This document shows, in pieces, positions 16,364-24,700 of a stretch of DNA of 37,054 bases. How positions within the stretch are numbered: position 1 is the first letter of the stretch; each line of letters starts with the position of its first letter. Source of the DNA: an uncultured Pirellulales bacterium (lineage in GTDB: Bacteria > Planctomycetota > Planctomycetia > Pirellulales > Thermoguttaceae); the NCBI GenBank assembly GCA_938015445.1, contig CALLPE010000060.1:1-37054 (forward strand), in the 5' to 3' direction. Under the pieces are notes generated by a model that worked only from the letters and a program-made list of their open reading frames with translations, had not been told where the DNA came from and did no database searches. The translations under genes and the position numbers were made by a program.

Positions 16364-17572
16364 ATGTCCAATCGACAAGTGCTTTTGCCGTGGATAGTTC
16401 GAGGGCGACTGCTGTGCGCTGTGGCCGCGGTGCTTTGTTGGGCAGGGGTGGCGGTCCAGGCGGCTTCAGCAGCGGGGGAACGGCCGGTCGACGAATCGCT
16501 GAGCAAGCTGGCGCCGCGGGTTATGGCCGTCCTCCGTGCGGAAAAGTTTGAAAGCGACGATGACAGGCGGACGGTGCAGCAGTACTTCGAAAACTACTTC
16601 TTTGCCCAATGGACCAGGCCGCCCAAGCAGGCCGTGGGCAAGACCGACGATCACCCCGATCGGCGGGCAGCGCTGTTCAAGTTCCTCCGCGGCGCTCGGC
16701 CACGCAGCGAGCCGTACGATTTCCTGACCGATTTGGCGTTGCGGAAGTGCCAAGAAATGGCCTGGGGCGAGTTCGACGTGAGCGTGCGTGTCAACGCCAT
16801 GCTGACCATCGGCGAACTAAACTTTCAAGAGTCGCGCACCGTGGAACCGCCGATACCGCTACCGGCAGCCGTGCCGGTGATGGTGCAGGCGATCAACGAT
16901 CCCAAACAGATCGATGCAGTGCGCGTGGCAGCGCTGACAGGTCTGCTGCGACATGCACGGCTAGAGGGGATAAAAGACCCGGCTCACCGCAAAGAGGTGC
17001 TTACGACAATGCTCGGCTTGGTGCAGGCTGCTTCTCCGCCGCCGGGGCGCTCGGCAGAGGGTCACGCGTGGATGCGAGCACAGGCCGCCGCAGTGCTAGG
17101 ACACCTGGGCGAAATCGGCCCCAACGGTGCCATCGCCGCTGCGCTTGCCGATATGGCCGCCGAACGCAAACTGGCCTTTTCTGCCCGCTGCGCCGCAGCG
17201 GCTGCGCTGGGCAGTCTGCGGTATCAATCGCCGGGCAGTCTGGACACCACGAAGATCGTCCAGGCTCTGGCCGGCCTCGCCGCCGACGCCTGCGAAAACG
17301 AAGAGAACCAGCCCTTGGAGGGTTTTCAGCGCCGACGGCGGCTGCGCGACCGCTTGTCCGCGGTGGAGCGAGGCCTGGAAGGCGTCAAACAATTGATGAC
17401 CACCGACGCGCAAAAAGGACTGTATAAAACCGCTTACGAAACAGTGCAGAGTTTAATCGAGGCAATCGACGACAAAAAACTCCCAGATGATAAACTGTTG
17501 GAGTCCACCGCTGCCGCCCGGTCGAAACTGGCAGAAGCGCTGAAAAAGAGCGGCGCCCAGCCGGTGGGATAG
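16364..17572 (+). CDS. Exported HEAT-like alpha-solenoid protein
   Basis: The product has 402 residues with an N-terminal hydrophobic export signal (GRLLCAVAAVLCWAGVAVQAASA, about residues 14-36). A segment with FFAQWTRPPKQAVGKTDDHPDRRAALFKFL follows, then repeated helical pairs typical of HEAT-type solenoids: VSVRVNAMLTIGELN, VPVMVQAINDPKQIDAVRVAALTGLLRHARL, AQAAAVLGHLGEIG and RCAAAAALGSLRYQSPG. The C-terminal 90 residues are charged and helical. Such proteins are common in planctomycetes and act as binding scaffolds; no enzyme motif is seen. There is no good ribosome-binding site before ATG 16364. TTGACA at 16277-16282 matches a -35 but lacks a good -10. It precedes another solenoid gene on the same strand by 194 bp. 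Confidence 0.75.
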   Translation: MSNRQVLLPWIVRGRLLCAVAAVLCWAGVAVQAASAAGERPVDESLSKLAPRVMAVLRAEKFESDDDRRTVQQYFENYFFAQWTRPPKQAVGKTDDHPDRRAALFKFLRGARPRSEPYDFLTDLALRKCQEMAWGEFDVSVRVNAMLTIGELNFQESRTVEPPIPLPAAVPVMVQAINDPKQIDAVRVAALTGLLRHARLEGIKDPAHRKEVLTTMLGLVQAASPPPGRSAEGHAWMRAQAAAVLGHLGEIGPNGAIAAALADMAAERKLAFSARCAAAAALGSLRYQSPGSLDTTKIVQALAGLAADACENEENQPLEGFQRRRRLRDRLSAVERGLEGVKQLMTTDAQKGLYKTAYETVQSLIEAIDDKKLPDDKLLESTAAARSKLAEALKKSGAQPVG

Positions 17573-17766
17573 TCGCACTGCTGGCGCTTGCGTGCCGATG
17601 TTTTTCAAAGTACTGCCGCTGGCGGCAAAGTGACTGTCTGTCGTACAAGCTCAAGCTGGGCGCATACAACCAAGCTAGTCGTCGTATAGGCCCAAGCTGG
17701 TCGGCTGTGCCGCCGATAGATGTTCAGAGACCGTCGGGCTTCCAGGCAGGATGCCAAGTGCTCGAA

Positions 17767-19635
17767 ATGGCAAAGGGAATTGCCCAATTTCCGGCGACTG
17801 CTCGTCGTCCCACGCACTTGCTCGGCTTTCGCTGCGCTGTGCTGGCGATGTTTCTGGTCTGTGCGCTCGCCTGTGGATGCGGGCTGCTGGGCCAGAGCCA
17901 CGGACAGTGGCCTGCCGATGTGTCGGAGCGCCCGACCGCCCGTTTGGCCGACGAACCGCCAGATGTCATAGTATCATCGCTCGAAAAACTGGCATTCGAT
18001 AACAGCGCTCCCCTGCCGGCAGAAGTCGCCGACCTGAAAGACCACAGCAACAGCCGGGTTCGGGCTGCGGCACTGCTGACGCTGGCCCGACGCGGTCATC
18101 CCAACGCCTTGCTCTACGCCCGTCAAGCGTTGGGCGACCACGATCCGCAGGTAGTCTTGGCGGCCGTGACGGCGTTGGGCGAGCTGGACACTCCGGAGGG
18201 ACGCGCGCTGCTGGAGCGATTGCTCGCCGAGTCGCCGAATCCGTCCCTTCGCGCTGGGGCGGTAGCTGCACTGGGAAAGCTCGAGGCGAAACAGCCAGTG
18301 TTGGCCGCTGCTAATGATCCGGCTTGGCGCGTGCGGCTGGAGGCGGCGCGGCAGTTGTCACATTGGTACGATGCCGAAACGGTGGCCGCGGCCGAAAAAT
18401 TGCTCACCGACCCGAGCCCGGAGGTGCGACGTGCCGTATTGGCGGCCGTGGCCGACTGGCCGCTCGAGTCGTCAGGGCCGATTCTGTTTGCGGCCATGTC
18501 CTCGGGCAGTCCGGCGTTGGCCAGAGAGGCGGCCGAGATGTTGGCCGCCCGTTGGCCGCCGGCAGCCGCGTTTACGGCTGAGGGGCTAGCGGAGCGTCGG
18601 ACCGAGCTGCTTACAGCGCTGGAAAAGCGCTTTCGAGAACAGTTCCCTGCCCGCGCAAGCCCGGGCGGCTCGAAAGAAGGTTTATCGGGCCGGGCGTCGG
18701 GCCAGGAGCATCTGCCGCCCAGCGAGCGGCTCTTGGCGCAAGTCGAGGAGATGCTCGCTCGCTCGGACATCGAGTCGTTGCGCGGCTGCGGCCCGGCGCT
18801 GCTCGACGCTGTGGAGTATTTGCGGCTTCACCGAGGTCGCGTACTTCCCGACGCCCTCTACACCCAGGTGCTTCCCGAGCTTGCTCCCGAGTTTGCACTT
18901 TTGGCCGAGCTGGCCCAGGGCGAGTTGCCCGCTCGGCGTCGGGCATCTCAGCGGCTTGCTGGGCTGGCCAAACAGAAGCCGTTGCGACCGTTGGCCGCAG
19001 AGCGTCTGTGCGAGGTGGTTCAGGCCGAGCCAGACGTGTTGGTATGGTGCGCCGCGTTGGAGGCGATCGACAACGACGCCAGCCCCGCCGCCGTGCGTCT
19101 GGCATACGCTGGTCTCAGCCATCCGATGCCAGAGGTGCGTCGTCGGGCGTGCCAGTACTTGGCCGACCACCCCGATCGGTTGCATGCCGAACGTTTGCGG
19201 CCTGCGCTGAGCGACCGCAGTCACTCGGTGGTGGTGGCGGCAATTCGCGCCTTGGGAATGTTGGGCCGTGTGGACGACACCAGCGCCTTACGAGAGTTGA
19301 GCGCCGCGACCAATGAACAGATACGCTTGGAGGCCGCGATCGCACTTGTGCGCTTGGGCGACCCGGCTGGGCCCGCCGCGCTGGAAAGGCTCAGCTATAG
19401 CGAAGACCCTTTGGTACAGGCTCAAGTAGCCCAGGTAATGGGCGAGCATCCTGATCCGGCGTACCTCGAACCGCTGATCCGCATGCTGGACGGCCGTCCG
19501 AATGTCTGCCGCGCAGCGCTAGCGAGTTTGCCCAAGGTGGCCGGTCACAACGTCCAACCAGCCGGCGCGACCGCCTCTACCAGCGAGCAAGTCCACCGCT
19601 GGAAGCAGTGGTACCAGCGTCGCCAAACGCCGTAA
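17767..19635 (+). CDS. HEAT-repeat lipoprotein
   Basis: The product has 622 residues. The signal region (HLLGFRCAVLAMFLVCALACGCGLLGQ) ends in a Cys cluster that could be lipid-modified. Two blocks of HEAT-type repeats follow. The first (about residues 70-270) includes SNSRVRAAALLTLARRGHP, DPQVVLAAVTALGELDTPEGRALLERLL, NPSLRAGAVAALGKL, PAWRVRLEAARQLSHW and SPEVRRAVLAAVADWPL. A charged spacer follows at about 280-330. The second block (about 430-610) includes MPEVRRRACQYLADHP, SHSVVVAAIRALGMLGRVDDTSALREL, NEQIRLEAAIALVRLGDPAG and DPLVQAQVAQVMGEHPDP. It is probably a periplasmic scaffold. The start is uncertain: ATG 17767 lacks a close ribosome-binding site and a GTG at 17707 would add 20 residues. 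It may be co-transcribed with the preceding solenoid gene. Confidence 0.8.
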   Translation: MAKGIAQFPATARRPTHLLGFRCAVLAMFLVCALACGCGLLGQSHGQWPADVSERPTARLADEPPDVIVSSLEKLAFDNSAPLPAEVADLKDHSNSRVRAAALLTLARRGHPNALLYARQALGDHDPQVVLAAVTALGELDTPEGRALLERLLAESPNPSLRAGAVAALGKLEAKQPVLAAANDPAWRVRLEAARQLSHWYDAETVAAAEKLLTDPSPEVRRAVLAAVADWPLESSGPILFAAMSSGSPALAREAAEMLAARWPPAAAFTAEGLAERRTELLTALEKRFREQFPARASPGGSKEGLSGRASGQEHLPPSERLLAQVEEMLARSDIESLRGCGPALLDAVEYLRLHRGRVLPDALYTQVLPELAPEFALLAELAQGELPARRRASQRLAGLAKQKPLRPLAAERLCEVVQAEPDVLVWCAALEAIDNDASPAAVRLAYAGLSHPMPEVRRRACQYLADHPDRLHAERLRPALSDRSHSVVVAAIRALGMLGRVDDTSALRELSAATNEQIRLEAAIALVRLGDPAGPAALERLSYSEDPLVQAQVAQVMGEHPDPAYLEPLIRMLDGRPNVCRAALASLPKVAGHNVQPAGATASTSEQVHRWKQWYQRRQTP

Positions 19636-20438
19636 GCCCGCCCAGGCAAAACGGCGGCTGCTGCTAGCCGCCAGTATCAGCGTCGAGCCAAGCCGCCGGC
19701 CAGATGCTCGAACCACCGCTCCTGCCGCGCGGGAAAGACAGCAAGATGCGGTCCGTCAGTCGGGGGCATATGGTTGTTGGGCAAGCGCTGCTCTGCCACC
19801 ACCAACGGCTCTGTGCTACCCGACCAGAACAACCGACGGTTGGTTCCGCTGACACAGCGGATGTCACCGAGCACGGGGGGGCTGTCGGCGGCTGGGACGC
19901 AACGACACGAGCGGGCTTCGCTCGATATGAGTTTGCGCATGGAGTTTGCGCTAATTGGGCGTTGATCTCTCTGACTGTGCTAACTGACCGTTTCTCTGTT
20001 TTCTTTGATTGACTGTTCATAAACTCGAACAAAACAGCACCCCAACGAGCTTTGGCTAACCAACGTGCTAGGGGCACAGTGCCACAAAAGGTCGTTCTGT
20101 TAGATGCTCTTAGCCGCTCATCTAGAGTTGACTGTTGCTTGCTAATTCACTGTATACGTAAGTGCAACTGACTGTTTCCCGCTGACTGTTCAGCTCGTAA
20201 AGTTGTCGAACGCTTGCGTTAATCGACGGTTAATTGCTATGTGCTTTCTCCGGGCCGGCCCGCGGTTGTGTGGCACCGCGCCGCAGGACAATGTATACTC
20301 GAAGGACTTCACTAGCTTTTCCTCGCGGCGCTAGTGTGGCGCCTGCATTTTTCAGCTTTCAGCCAGAGTGTCGATGCCGGTGGCAGAACGTCGCGGGGTA
20401 GGTGCTGTCTTGCCAGGACAATAACATGAGGTGATACG
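19636..20438. other. Long intergenic region upstream of the ABC-2 permease
   Basis: About 800 bp with lower GC in its middle part (19960-20240) and no supported gene. It holds a cluster of YTGACTGT motifs (annotated separately), a TATACT at 20294-20299 that could be a -10 box without a good -35, and a 7-bp hairpin CACTAGC/GCTAGTG at 20310-20336. A strong ribosome-binding site GAGGTGAT (20428-20435) ends the region. Confidence 0.5.
19971..20191. repeat. Cluster of dispersed YTGACTGT motifs
   Basis: YTGACTGT occurs on the plus strand at 19971, 20009, 20128, 20168 and 20182, mostly continuing as YTGACTGTT. Variants occur at 19984 (CTGACCGTTT) and 20147 (TTCACTGTAT). All copies face the same way. 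Spacings (38, 119, 40 and 14 between exact copies) are irregular, so this is neither a simple tandem array nor CRISPR-like. It could be a set of regulator binding sites or the decayed remnant of a repeat. Confidence 0.7.
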
Positions 20439-20441
20439 GTG
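20428..20441 (+). promoter_or_regulatory. Strong Shine-Dalgarno fixing a GTG start
   Basis: GAGGTGAT (20428-20435) matches eight consecutive bases of the anti-Shine-Dalgarno complement. The core GAGG ends 7 nt before GTG 20439, which decides this non-ATG start for the ABC-2 permease. It is the best ribosome-binding site in the window. Confidence 0.8.
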
Positions 20442-22367
20442 TTGCTGGGTCCGGTTCTCGGCAGGGAATTGGTCATTGCGCCTCGTCGGCCGCGGATATA
20501 CATCGTCCGCAGCGCCTACGTGGCTGCGCTGTTGATGTTGGTATTCACGGTGCGCTGGGTGGTGTGGGGGATGCAAGAGCTGCGCGACCTGGGCGATCTG
20601 GCCCGGCTGGGTGCCGTGCTCTTCCAGCTTCTGGCCACCTTGCAGTTGGCGATGGCGGTGTTCGCCTCGGCAGGGCTGGCAGCCACGGCTGTGGCCCACG
20701 AGAAAGACCGCCGCACTTTCGAGTTGCTGCTGTTGACTTGGCTGACCAACTTCGAACTGGTGGTGGGCAAGTTGGCCGCCAGCTTGCTGTACGTGATGGT
20801 GATGCTGGCCGCAGCCGCGCCGCTATTCATGTTTTTGCCGCTGCTCGGCGGAGTGTCTTTCTACCAGATCGGCCTGGCTTACGCGATCACGGTAACCACC
20901 GCGCTACTGTGTGGCACTATCGGCTCGACCGTCGCCCTATGGCGCGAAAAGACCTTTCAGGCCCTGGCCGCCACGGCGCTGGCGCTGGTCATCTGGCTGG
21001 CTGGCGGAGAGCTGATCGGGCTTGGCTTGTTCGGGTCGCAGCCGCTTGGTATGTCGGCGGACATGTTGGCGGCCGTCGTCAGTCCCCGTTGGGCGATGCT
21101 CCTGGCTGTGCAGCCATATCAGCTTGCCCAGCAGGACACACTGCTGCCGTTAGGGCCTTTGGGGATGTACCTTGCCGCTGCGGTGGCGGCCACAGTGGTG
21201 CTCAACGCGATAGCGGTATTACGGGTGCGGAAATGGAATCCGGGCCAGGAAAGCACCGCCGTGCCCTCCCACACTGCCGTCGGCCGCGGGGCGGAACAGC
21301 CCGCTTCAGCAACCGTAGCGCCACAAACGGTGGGCCAGGAAGCTGTGGCCTCGCAGACCTTAGCTTCACAGGCCGTAGCGCCGCGCACGTTGGCGGCGGA
21401 AATCCCAACGCCGGCAACCGAGGTGGCGGCGTCGGCCGAGCCTGCACCGACTTCCCGCCCGGCGGAGGCTCCCGGCGGAAGTACTCGGCACGTATGGGAT
21501 AATCCCGTGCTCTGGCGCGAAATGTGCACCTGGGCCTACGGTCGGCGGATGTTGCTGATCCGCCTGGCTTACTTGCTGTTGTTCGCGTTGGCGGTAGGTG
21601 CGGTACACTGGATGGCCGTAGATCCGTACAGTCCACTGCCGAGCGGCCCGGTGGCCTCGCTGGTGGGTCTGTTGCTCATCAGTCTGGTGCTGGTCAATGT
21701 GCAGGCGGTCACGTCGCTTACCAGCGAGCGCGACGCCGCGGCCCTGGACCTGCTGCTGGTGACGGACCTCACGCCCAAGGAAATCATTTTCGGCAAGCTG
21801 GGCGGCGTGTTTTACAACACCAAGGAGATGATTGTCTTGCCGATGTTGTTGTGCGTTTATCTAGCGGCCGTAGGGCGCTTGGGCGGTCAATCGCAATGGG
21901 AAAACCTGGTTTATCTGCTGACCACCTTGGCCGTGCTGTACGTTTTCGTGGCGGTGCTGGGCATACACGCGGGGATGATCTACTCGAACACGCACACGGC
22001 CATCGGAGTCAGCTTGGGAACGCTGTTCTTGCTGTTCTTGGGCGTGGCGGTCTGCATGTGGATATTGGTGGTATTCCGCGGCGCGTTCCAAGTTCAGCTT
22101 TGGCCGTTTGCGGCGCTGTTTCTCGGCGGCGGCGTGGGCCTGTACCTAGCGCTGGGGGCGCGCAACCCGTCGGCCGCCATCGGCGTGGCGGCGTTCGTCT
22201 GCCCCTTCGCCACCTTCTACGCTATCACCAGCTATCTGCTGGGCGCGACGTTGGGAGTGTGTTTGGTAACCGTGGGGGTGTATGGGTTCGCCACAGCGGC
22301 CATGCTTGTGCCGGCGATTTACGAGTTCGACGTCGCCACCGGCCGCACGACCGTCGAAGAAGCGTAG
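20439..22367 (+). CDS. Double-length ABC-2 type transporter permease
   Basis: The product has 642 residues, an integral membrane subunit of an ABC exporter. Two homologous halves are visible. Residues 1-270 contain HEKDRRTFELLLLTWLTNFELVVGKL followed by several hydrophobic helices. Residues about 350-642 contain the equivalent SERDAAALDLLLVTDLTPKEIIFGKL and again about six helices. Each half starts with a conserved amphipathic segment (NPVLWREMCTWAYGRRMLLIRLAYLLLFALAVG in the second). The halves are joined by an Ala/Thr/Val/Pro-rich linker (about 275-350) built from degenerate units such as TVAPQTVGQEAVASQTLASQAVAP. The arrangement resembles ABC-2 permeases of the NosY/GldF type duplicated in one chain. 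No ATPase gene is next to it, so the ATP-binding partner must be elsewhere. GTG 20439 is the start (strong ribosome-binding site). The substrate is unknown. Confidence 0.85.
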   Translation: MLLGPVLGRELVIAPRRPRIYIVRSAYVAALLMLVFTVRWVVWGMQELRDLGDLARLGAVLFQLLATLQLAMAVFASAGLAATAVAHEKDRRTFELLLLTWLTNFELVVGKLAASLLYVMVMLAAAAPLFMFLPLLGGVSFYQIGLAYAITVTTALLCGTIGSTVALWREKTFQALAATALALVIWLAGGELIGLGLFGSQPLGMSADMLAAVVSPRWAMLLAVQPYQLAQQDTLLPLGPLGMYLAAAVAATVVLNAIAVLRVRKWNPGQESTAVPSHTAVGRGAEQPASATVAPQTVGQEAVASQTLASQAVAPRTLAAEIPTPATEVAASAEPAPTSRPAEAPGGSTRHVWDNPVLWREMCTWAYGRRMLLIRLAYLLLFALAVGAVHWMAVDPYSPLPSGPVASLVGLLLISLVLVNVQAVTSLTSERDAAALDLLLVTDLTPKEIIFGKLGGVFYNTKEMIVLPMLLCVYLAAVGRLGGQSQWENLVYLLTTLAVLYVFVAVLGIHAGMIYSNTHTAIGVSLGTLFLLFLGVAVCMWILVVFRGAFQVQLWPFAALFLGGGVGLYLALGARNPSAAIGVAAFVCPFATFYAITSYLLGATLGVCLVTVGVYGFATAAMLVPAIYEFDVATGRTTVEEA

Positions 22368-22605
22368 TGCGGAACACCATCCGAAAAAGGGTGATGCCGC
22401 ATGACCGTCGAACAACGGTGATAGAAATGATCCCTCAGCGGGCCGGAGTCGCTGGGCTTCGATGCCACAGCCGCCTCGGCGAGCATAAGCCTCTGATCGC
22501 CAGGCAAGAAGTGTCAGGCTGTCTTAGCCGAGCTGCGAGCACAAGCCGCCGGCACATGCCACAGTGATTCACTGTCCGGGCCAATTGCTTGTTGCCGCGC
22601 CACTC

Positions 22606-23127
22606 TCACAGGTCGTATAGCGTTTCGTCAACTTCCGGCGGTTTTATTCTCTTTGCCAGCCCGCGCAGGCCACCGCTGGGCTTGCCGCCAAAAAGCTCTT
22701 CCTCGCTGTCGAATACGTCGCCTAGCTCTTCTTCGATCTTGTCGGGGTCTTCGCCCGCTTCTAGCCGGCGGATGGCCTCCTCGGCGTTGGGGCCGAGCTT
22801 CAATCCGGCTGCGTCGTAGAGTTTGCGCATCATGCGGGCCATTGCGCGGGGATCGTCTTCTTCCAGGGTGTCGGCTTCTGCTTCTAGTTCGGCCATTGCG
22901 CGTTCCAAACGTTGTTCGTCTAGGTCGGGCAATTCGGGGCCGAAACCGGTGTCGTCCTGCTCGCCCGACTGCCGCCCACCCCGCACGATCGCCACCCGCG
23001 AAACCAATCGCTCCAGTTTTTCCCGACCGCAACGTGGACAGGCCGGCCGTTTGGTGGTGTTTATGGTTCGCGAAAGGAAGTTGTAGATTCTATGACAATC
23101 GGCGCAGTAGAACTCGTAGATGGGCAT
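22606..23127 (-). CDS. FmdB-family zinc ribbon protein with acidic C-terminal extension
   Basis: The product has 173 residues. The N-terminus is a compact FmdB-type zinc ribbon: MPIYEFYCADCHRIYNFLS with Cys8 and Cys11, and KRPACPRCGREKLERLVSR with Cys30 and Cys33, which together would bind one zinc ion. FmdB proteins were first linked to formamidase regulation, but the family role is mostly unknown. The remaining 120 residues are helical and very acidic (MAELEAEADTLEEDDPRAMARMMRKL, EAGEDPDKIEEELGDVFDSEEELF), longer than the usual FmdB tail. It is probably cytoplasmic and may bind nucleic acid or act in protein-protein contacts. It is followed 318 bp upstream by the PAC2 gene on the same strand; the gap argues against tight co-transcription. 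Confidence 0.88.
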   Translation of the reverse strand: MPIYEFYCADCHRIYNFLSRTINTTKRPACPRCGREKLERLVSRVAIVRGGRQSGEQDDTGFGPELPDLDEQRLERAMAELEAEADTLEEDDPRAMARMMRKLYDAAGLKLGPNAEEAIRRLEAGEDPDKIEEELGDVFDSEEELFGGKPSGGLRGLAKRIKPPEVDETLYDL

Positions 23128-23445
23128 CGTCGATACTCCACACAGACCCGCTTGCCAAGCTTACCATACGCTGGCCGCTAGGCGAAACTCGCTCGCTTTA
23201 CGCTCTTTTCCAACTTCTCCAAGCAAGCCGAGCCGCGCCGGCACGAGCAACCGAAGTGCCGACACGAGCAGGCAAAGCGCTGTTCGGGCCGTCGCCAGAA
23301 CGGCAGGAACCCTACTGGCGAAGAAGAACCATGCTATCAAACAAATAGCACACGTCCGAACGTTGCGCTTGTCAAGACATGTAGGCTATCAATGCCCAAA
23401 TGCCCGCAGCCGGAGTCCCGAATCCCACCGGCTCGCGCAGACGTG
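23128..23445. other. Intergenic gap between zinc ribbon and PAC2 genes, nothing recognised
   Basis: This 318-bp gap holds no supported gene, tRNA or repeat. The FmdB-type gene's promoter (minus strand) should be here. No strong -35/-10 pair or terminator was seen. Confidence 0.45.
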
Positions 23446-24285
23446 TTACGGTTCGGTTTGGCCTTCCAACAATTCGTTGTCGTAGGCCTCCTCCAATTCG
23501 CGGACGGTCTTGGCCAACTCGCGGTTCTTCTCGATCACTTCGCTGACCTGTAGTTCCCAGCTTGTGCTGGCCACGCGGAGCGAATCCAGATCGAGCGAGA
23601 GTTTGAGTAGTTTGGCTAATCGGCGGGTGACGGCCTCGATGCTCACCGGATTAGTGCCTTGCAGGTAGCCGGGGATTTCGGCGGCCAGGGAGGCCATTTC
23701 CAGCCCTTCGGCCGGCGCGCGGGTCATCAGATAACTAGTGAACGAGCCGGGGCCTTCGTAGCCGCTGCGGCGGACAGCGTATTGCTCCATCTCGGCCAGC
23801 AGTTTTTCGTCCGAACAGGTTACGTACAGTTTGGGCTGTCTGGTGTGCGGCACCGCCCCGCCAAACGAGCCGACGAAGATTATCCTGGCCACATCTGTCA
23901 GTTTGGCCAATTGGAACAAACAATCACCAAAGGTGCGCCATAGCAGGTTCGGCTCTTTACCGATGAACAATATCAGGTTCGCCGGCTCGTGACAGAAGAA
24001 CTGGTTGCTGGGCATTTCAATGGTCTTGATCAGCCCGTCGCGAATCTCGATGTGCGGCCGGAACAGGGCGGCGATCTCCATCGTGCCGGGAAAGTTGAAG
24101 ATGTAGAACGGCTCGGGATCGATCTCGGCGAATAGTTCCGCCTCTAAAAGGTCCACCAGCCGCCGGACAGTGCCGGTCGAGACATCGCCACCGTCCATCC
24201 AGCCGGAAAAAGCCAACACCATGGTGGCCTGGTGGAGCACCGGCCTACGCCGCACCTGAAGAAACTGCTGCCAACTCTGATTCAT
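23446..24285 (-). CDS. PAC2 family protein
   Basis: The product has 279 residues, close to the usual length of bacterial PAC2 proteins, which are related to eukaryotic/archaeal proteasome assembly chaperone 2. Supporting features: VLAFSGWMDGGDVSTGTVRRLVDLL (a Rossmann-like opening), EPFYIFNFPGTMEIAALFRPHIEI, NLILFIGKEPNLLWRTFGDCLFQL, RIIFVGSFGGAVPHTRQPKLYVTCSDEKL, YEGPGSFTSYLMTRAPAEGLEMASLAAEIPGYLQGTNPVSIEAVTRRLAKLL, and a C-terminal helical tail (EVIEKNRELAKTVRELEEAYDNELLEG). The GS.GG and GPxSF segments fit the PAC2 core. The bacterial function is unproven; a chaperone-like or ligand-binding role is inferred. Start ATG 24285 begins the conserved region closely. It is cytoplasmic, with no signal peptide. 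No proteasome gene is in the window. Confidence 0.85.
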   Translation of the reverse strand: MNQSWQQFLQVRRRPVLHQATMVLAFSGWMDGGDVSTGTVRRLVDLLEAELFAEIDPEPFYIFNFPGTMEIAALFRPHIEIRDGLIKTIEMPSNQFFCHEPANLILFIGKEPNLLWRTFGDCLFQLAKLTDVARIIFVGSFGGAVPHTRQPKLYVTCSDEKLLAEMEQYAVRRSGYEGPGSFTSYLMTRAPAEGLEMASLAAEIPGYLQGTNPVSIEAVTRRLAKLLKLSLDLDSLRVASTSWELQVSEVIEKNRELAKTVRELEEAYDNELLEGQTEP

Positions 24286-24579
24286 ACTGTCATTTTACCT
24301 GCTTCCGCCCAGCGGCGACAATCGGAGCGGCGCGCTTGTCGACCGCCCCCCACGTCACGCACTTCTATCCTGCCAGTGGATGCATGAAATTGGCTGTCTG
24401 CTGGAGCTGATGTCGGTACTCTGCGGCGAAAAGATGATGTGCCCCGATCGCGGCAATGACGCGACTGAATTCACGAATTATGCTCGTGCATTATCCGCGC
24501 CGATGAGCGGGCTGACCCTGGGGTGTGGTGGCCATAATGTCCCCATCGTATGTGGCATGTCGGATAGGTTTTGCTGCGG
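24286..24579. other. Divergent intergenic gap, PAC2 side
   Basis: The first 294 bp of the gap between the divergent PAC2 gene and the GxDxY-repeat gene hold no supported gene. Several short frames lack start signals. The second part holds the promoter at 24580-24608. Confidence 0.4.
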
Positions 24580-24608
24580 TTGACGCCATGGCCGAGTAGT
24601 CTTATAAT
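24580..24608 (+). promoter_or_regulatory. Near-consensus sigma70 promoter for the GxDxY-repeat gene
   Basis: TTGACG (24580-24585), a 17-nt spacer, then TATAAT (24603-24608): five of six and six of six matches to the vegetative consensus with the ideal spacing. The start point would be near 24615, leaving a leader of about 85 nt before ATG 24701. This is the strongest promoter seen in the window. Confidence 0.75.
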
Positions 24609-24700
24609 ATCGACCTTTTAATCGGCGAATGCCGCTGCCTTCGCTGCAAGCTAATAGGGGCCAACACTTTACGCACGGATGATATATTGGGAAAATCGTC

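Noticed and set aside
19971..20191. CRISPR-like or plasmid iteron origin
   Set aside because: Motifs are only 8-10 bp with irregular spacing and there is no replication initiator gene or DnaA-box set nearby.
20271..20286. Sigma54-type promoter (TGGCAC) before the permease
   Set aside because: The -24 element fits but the -12 TTGC element is missing at the required spacing.
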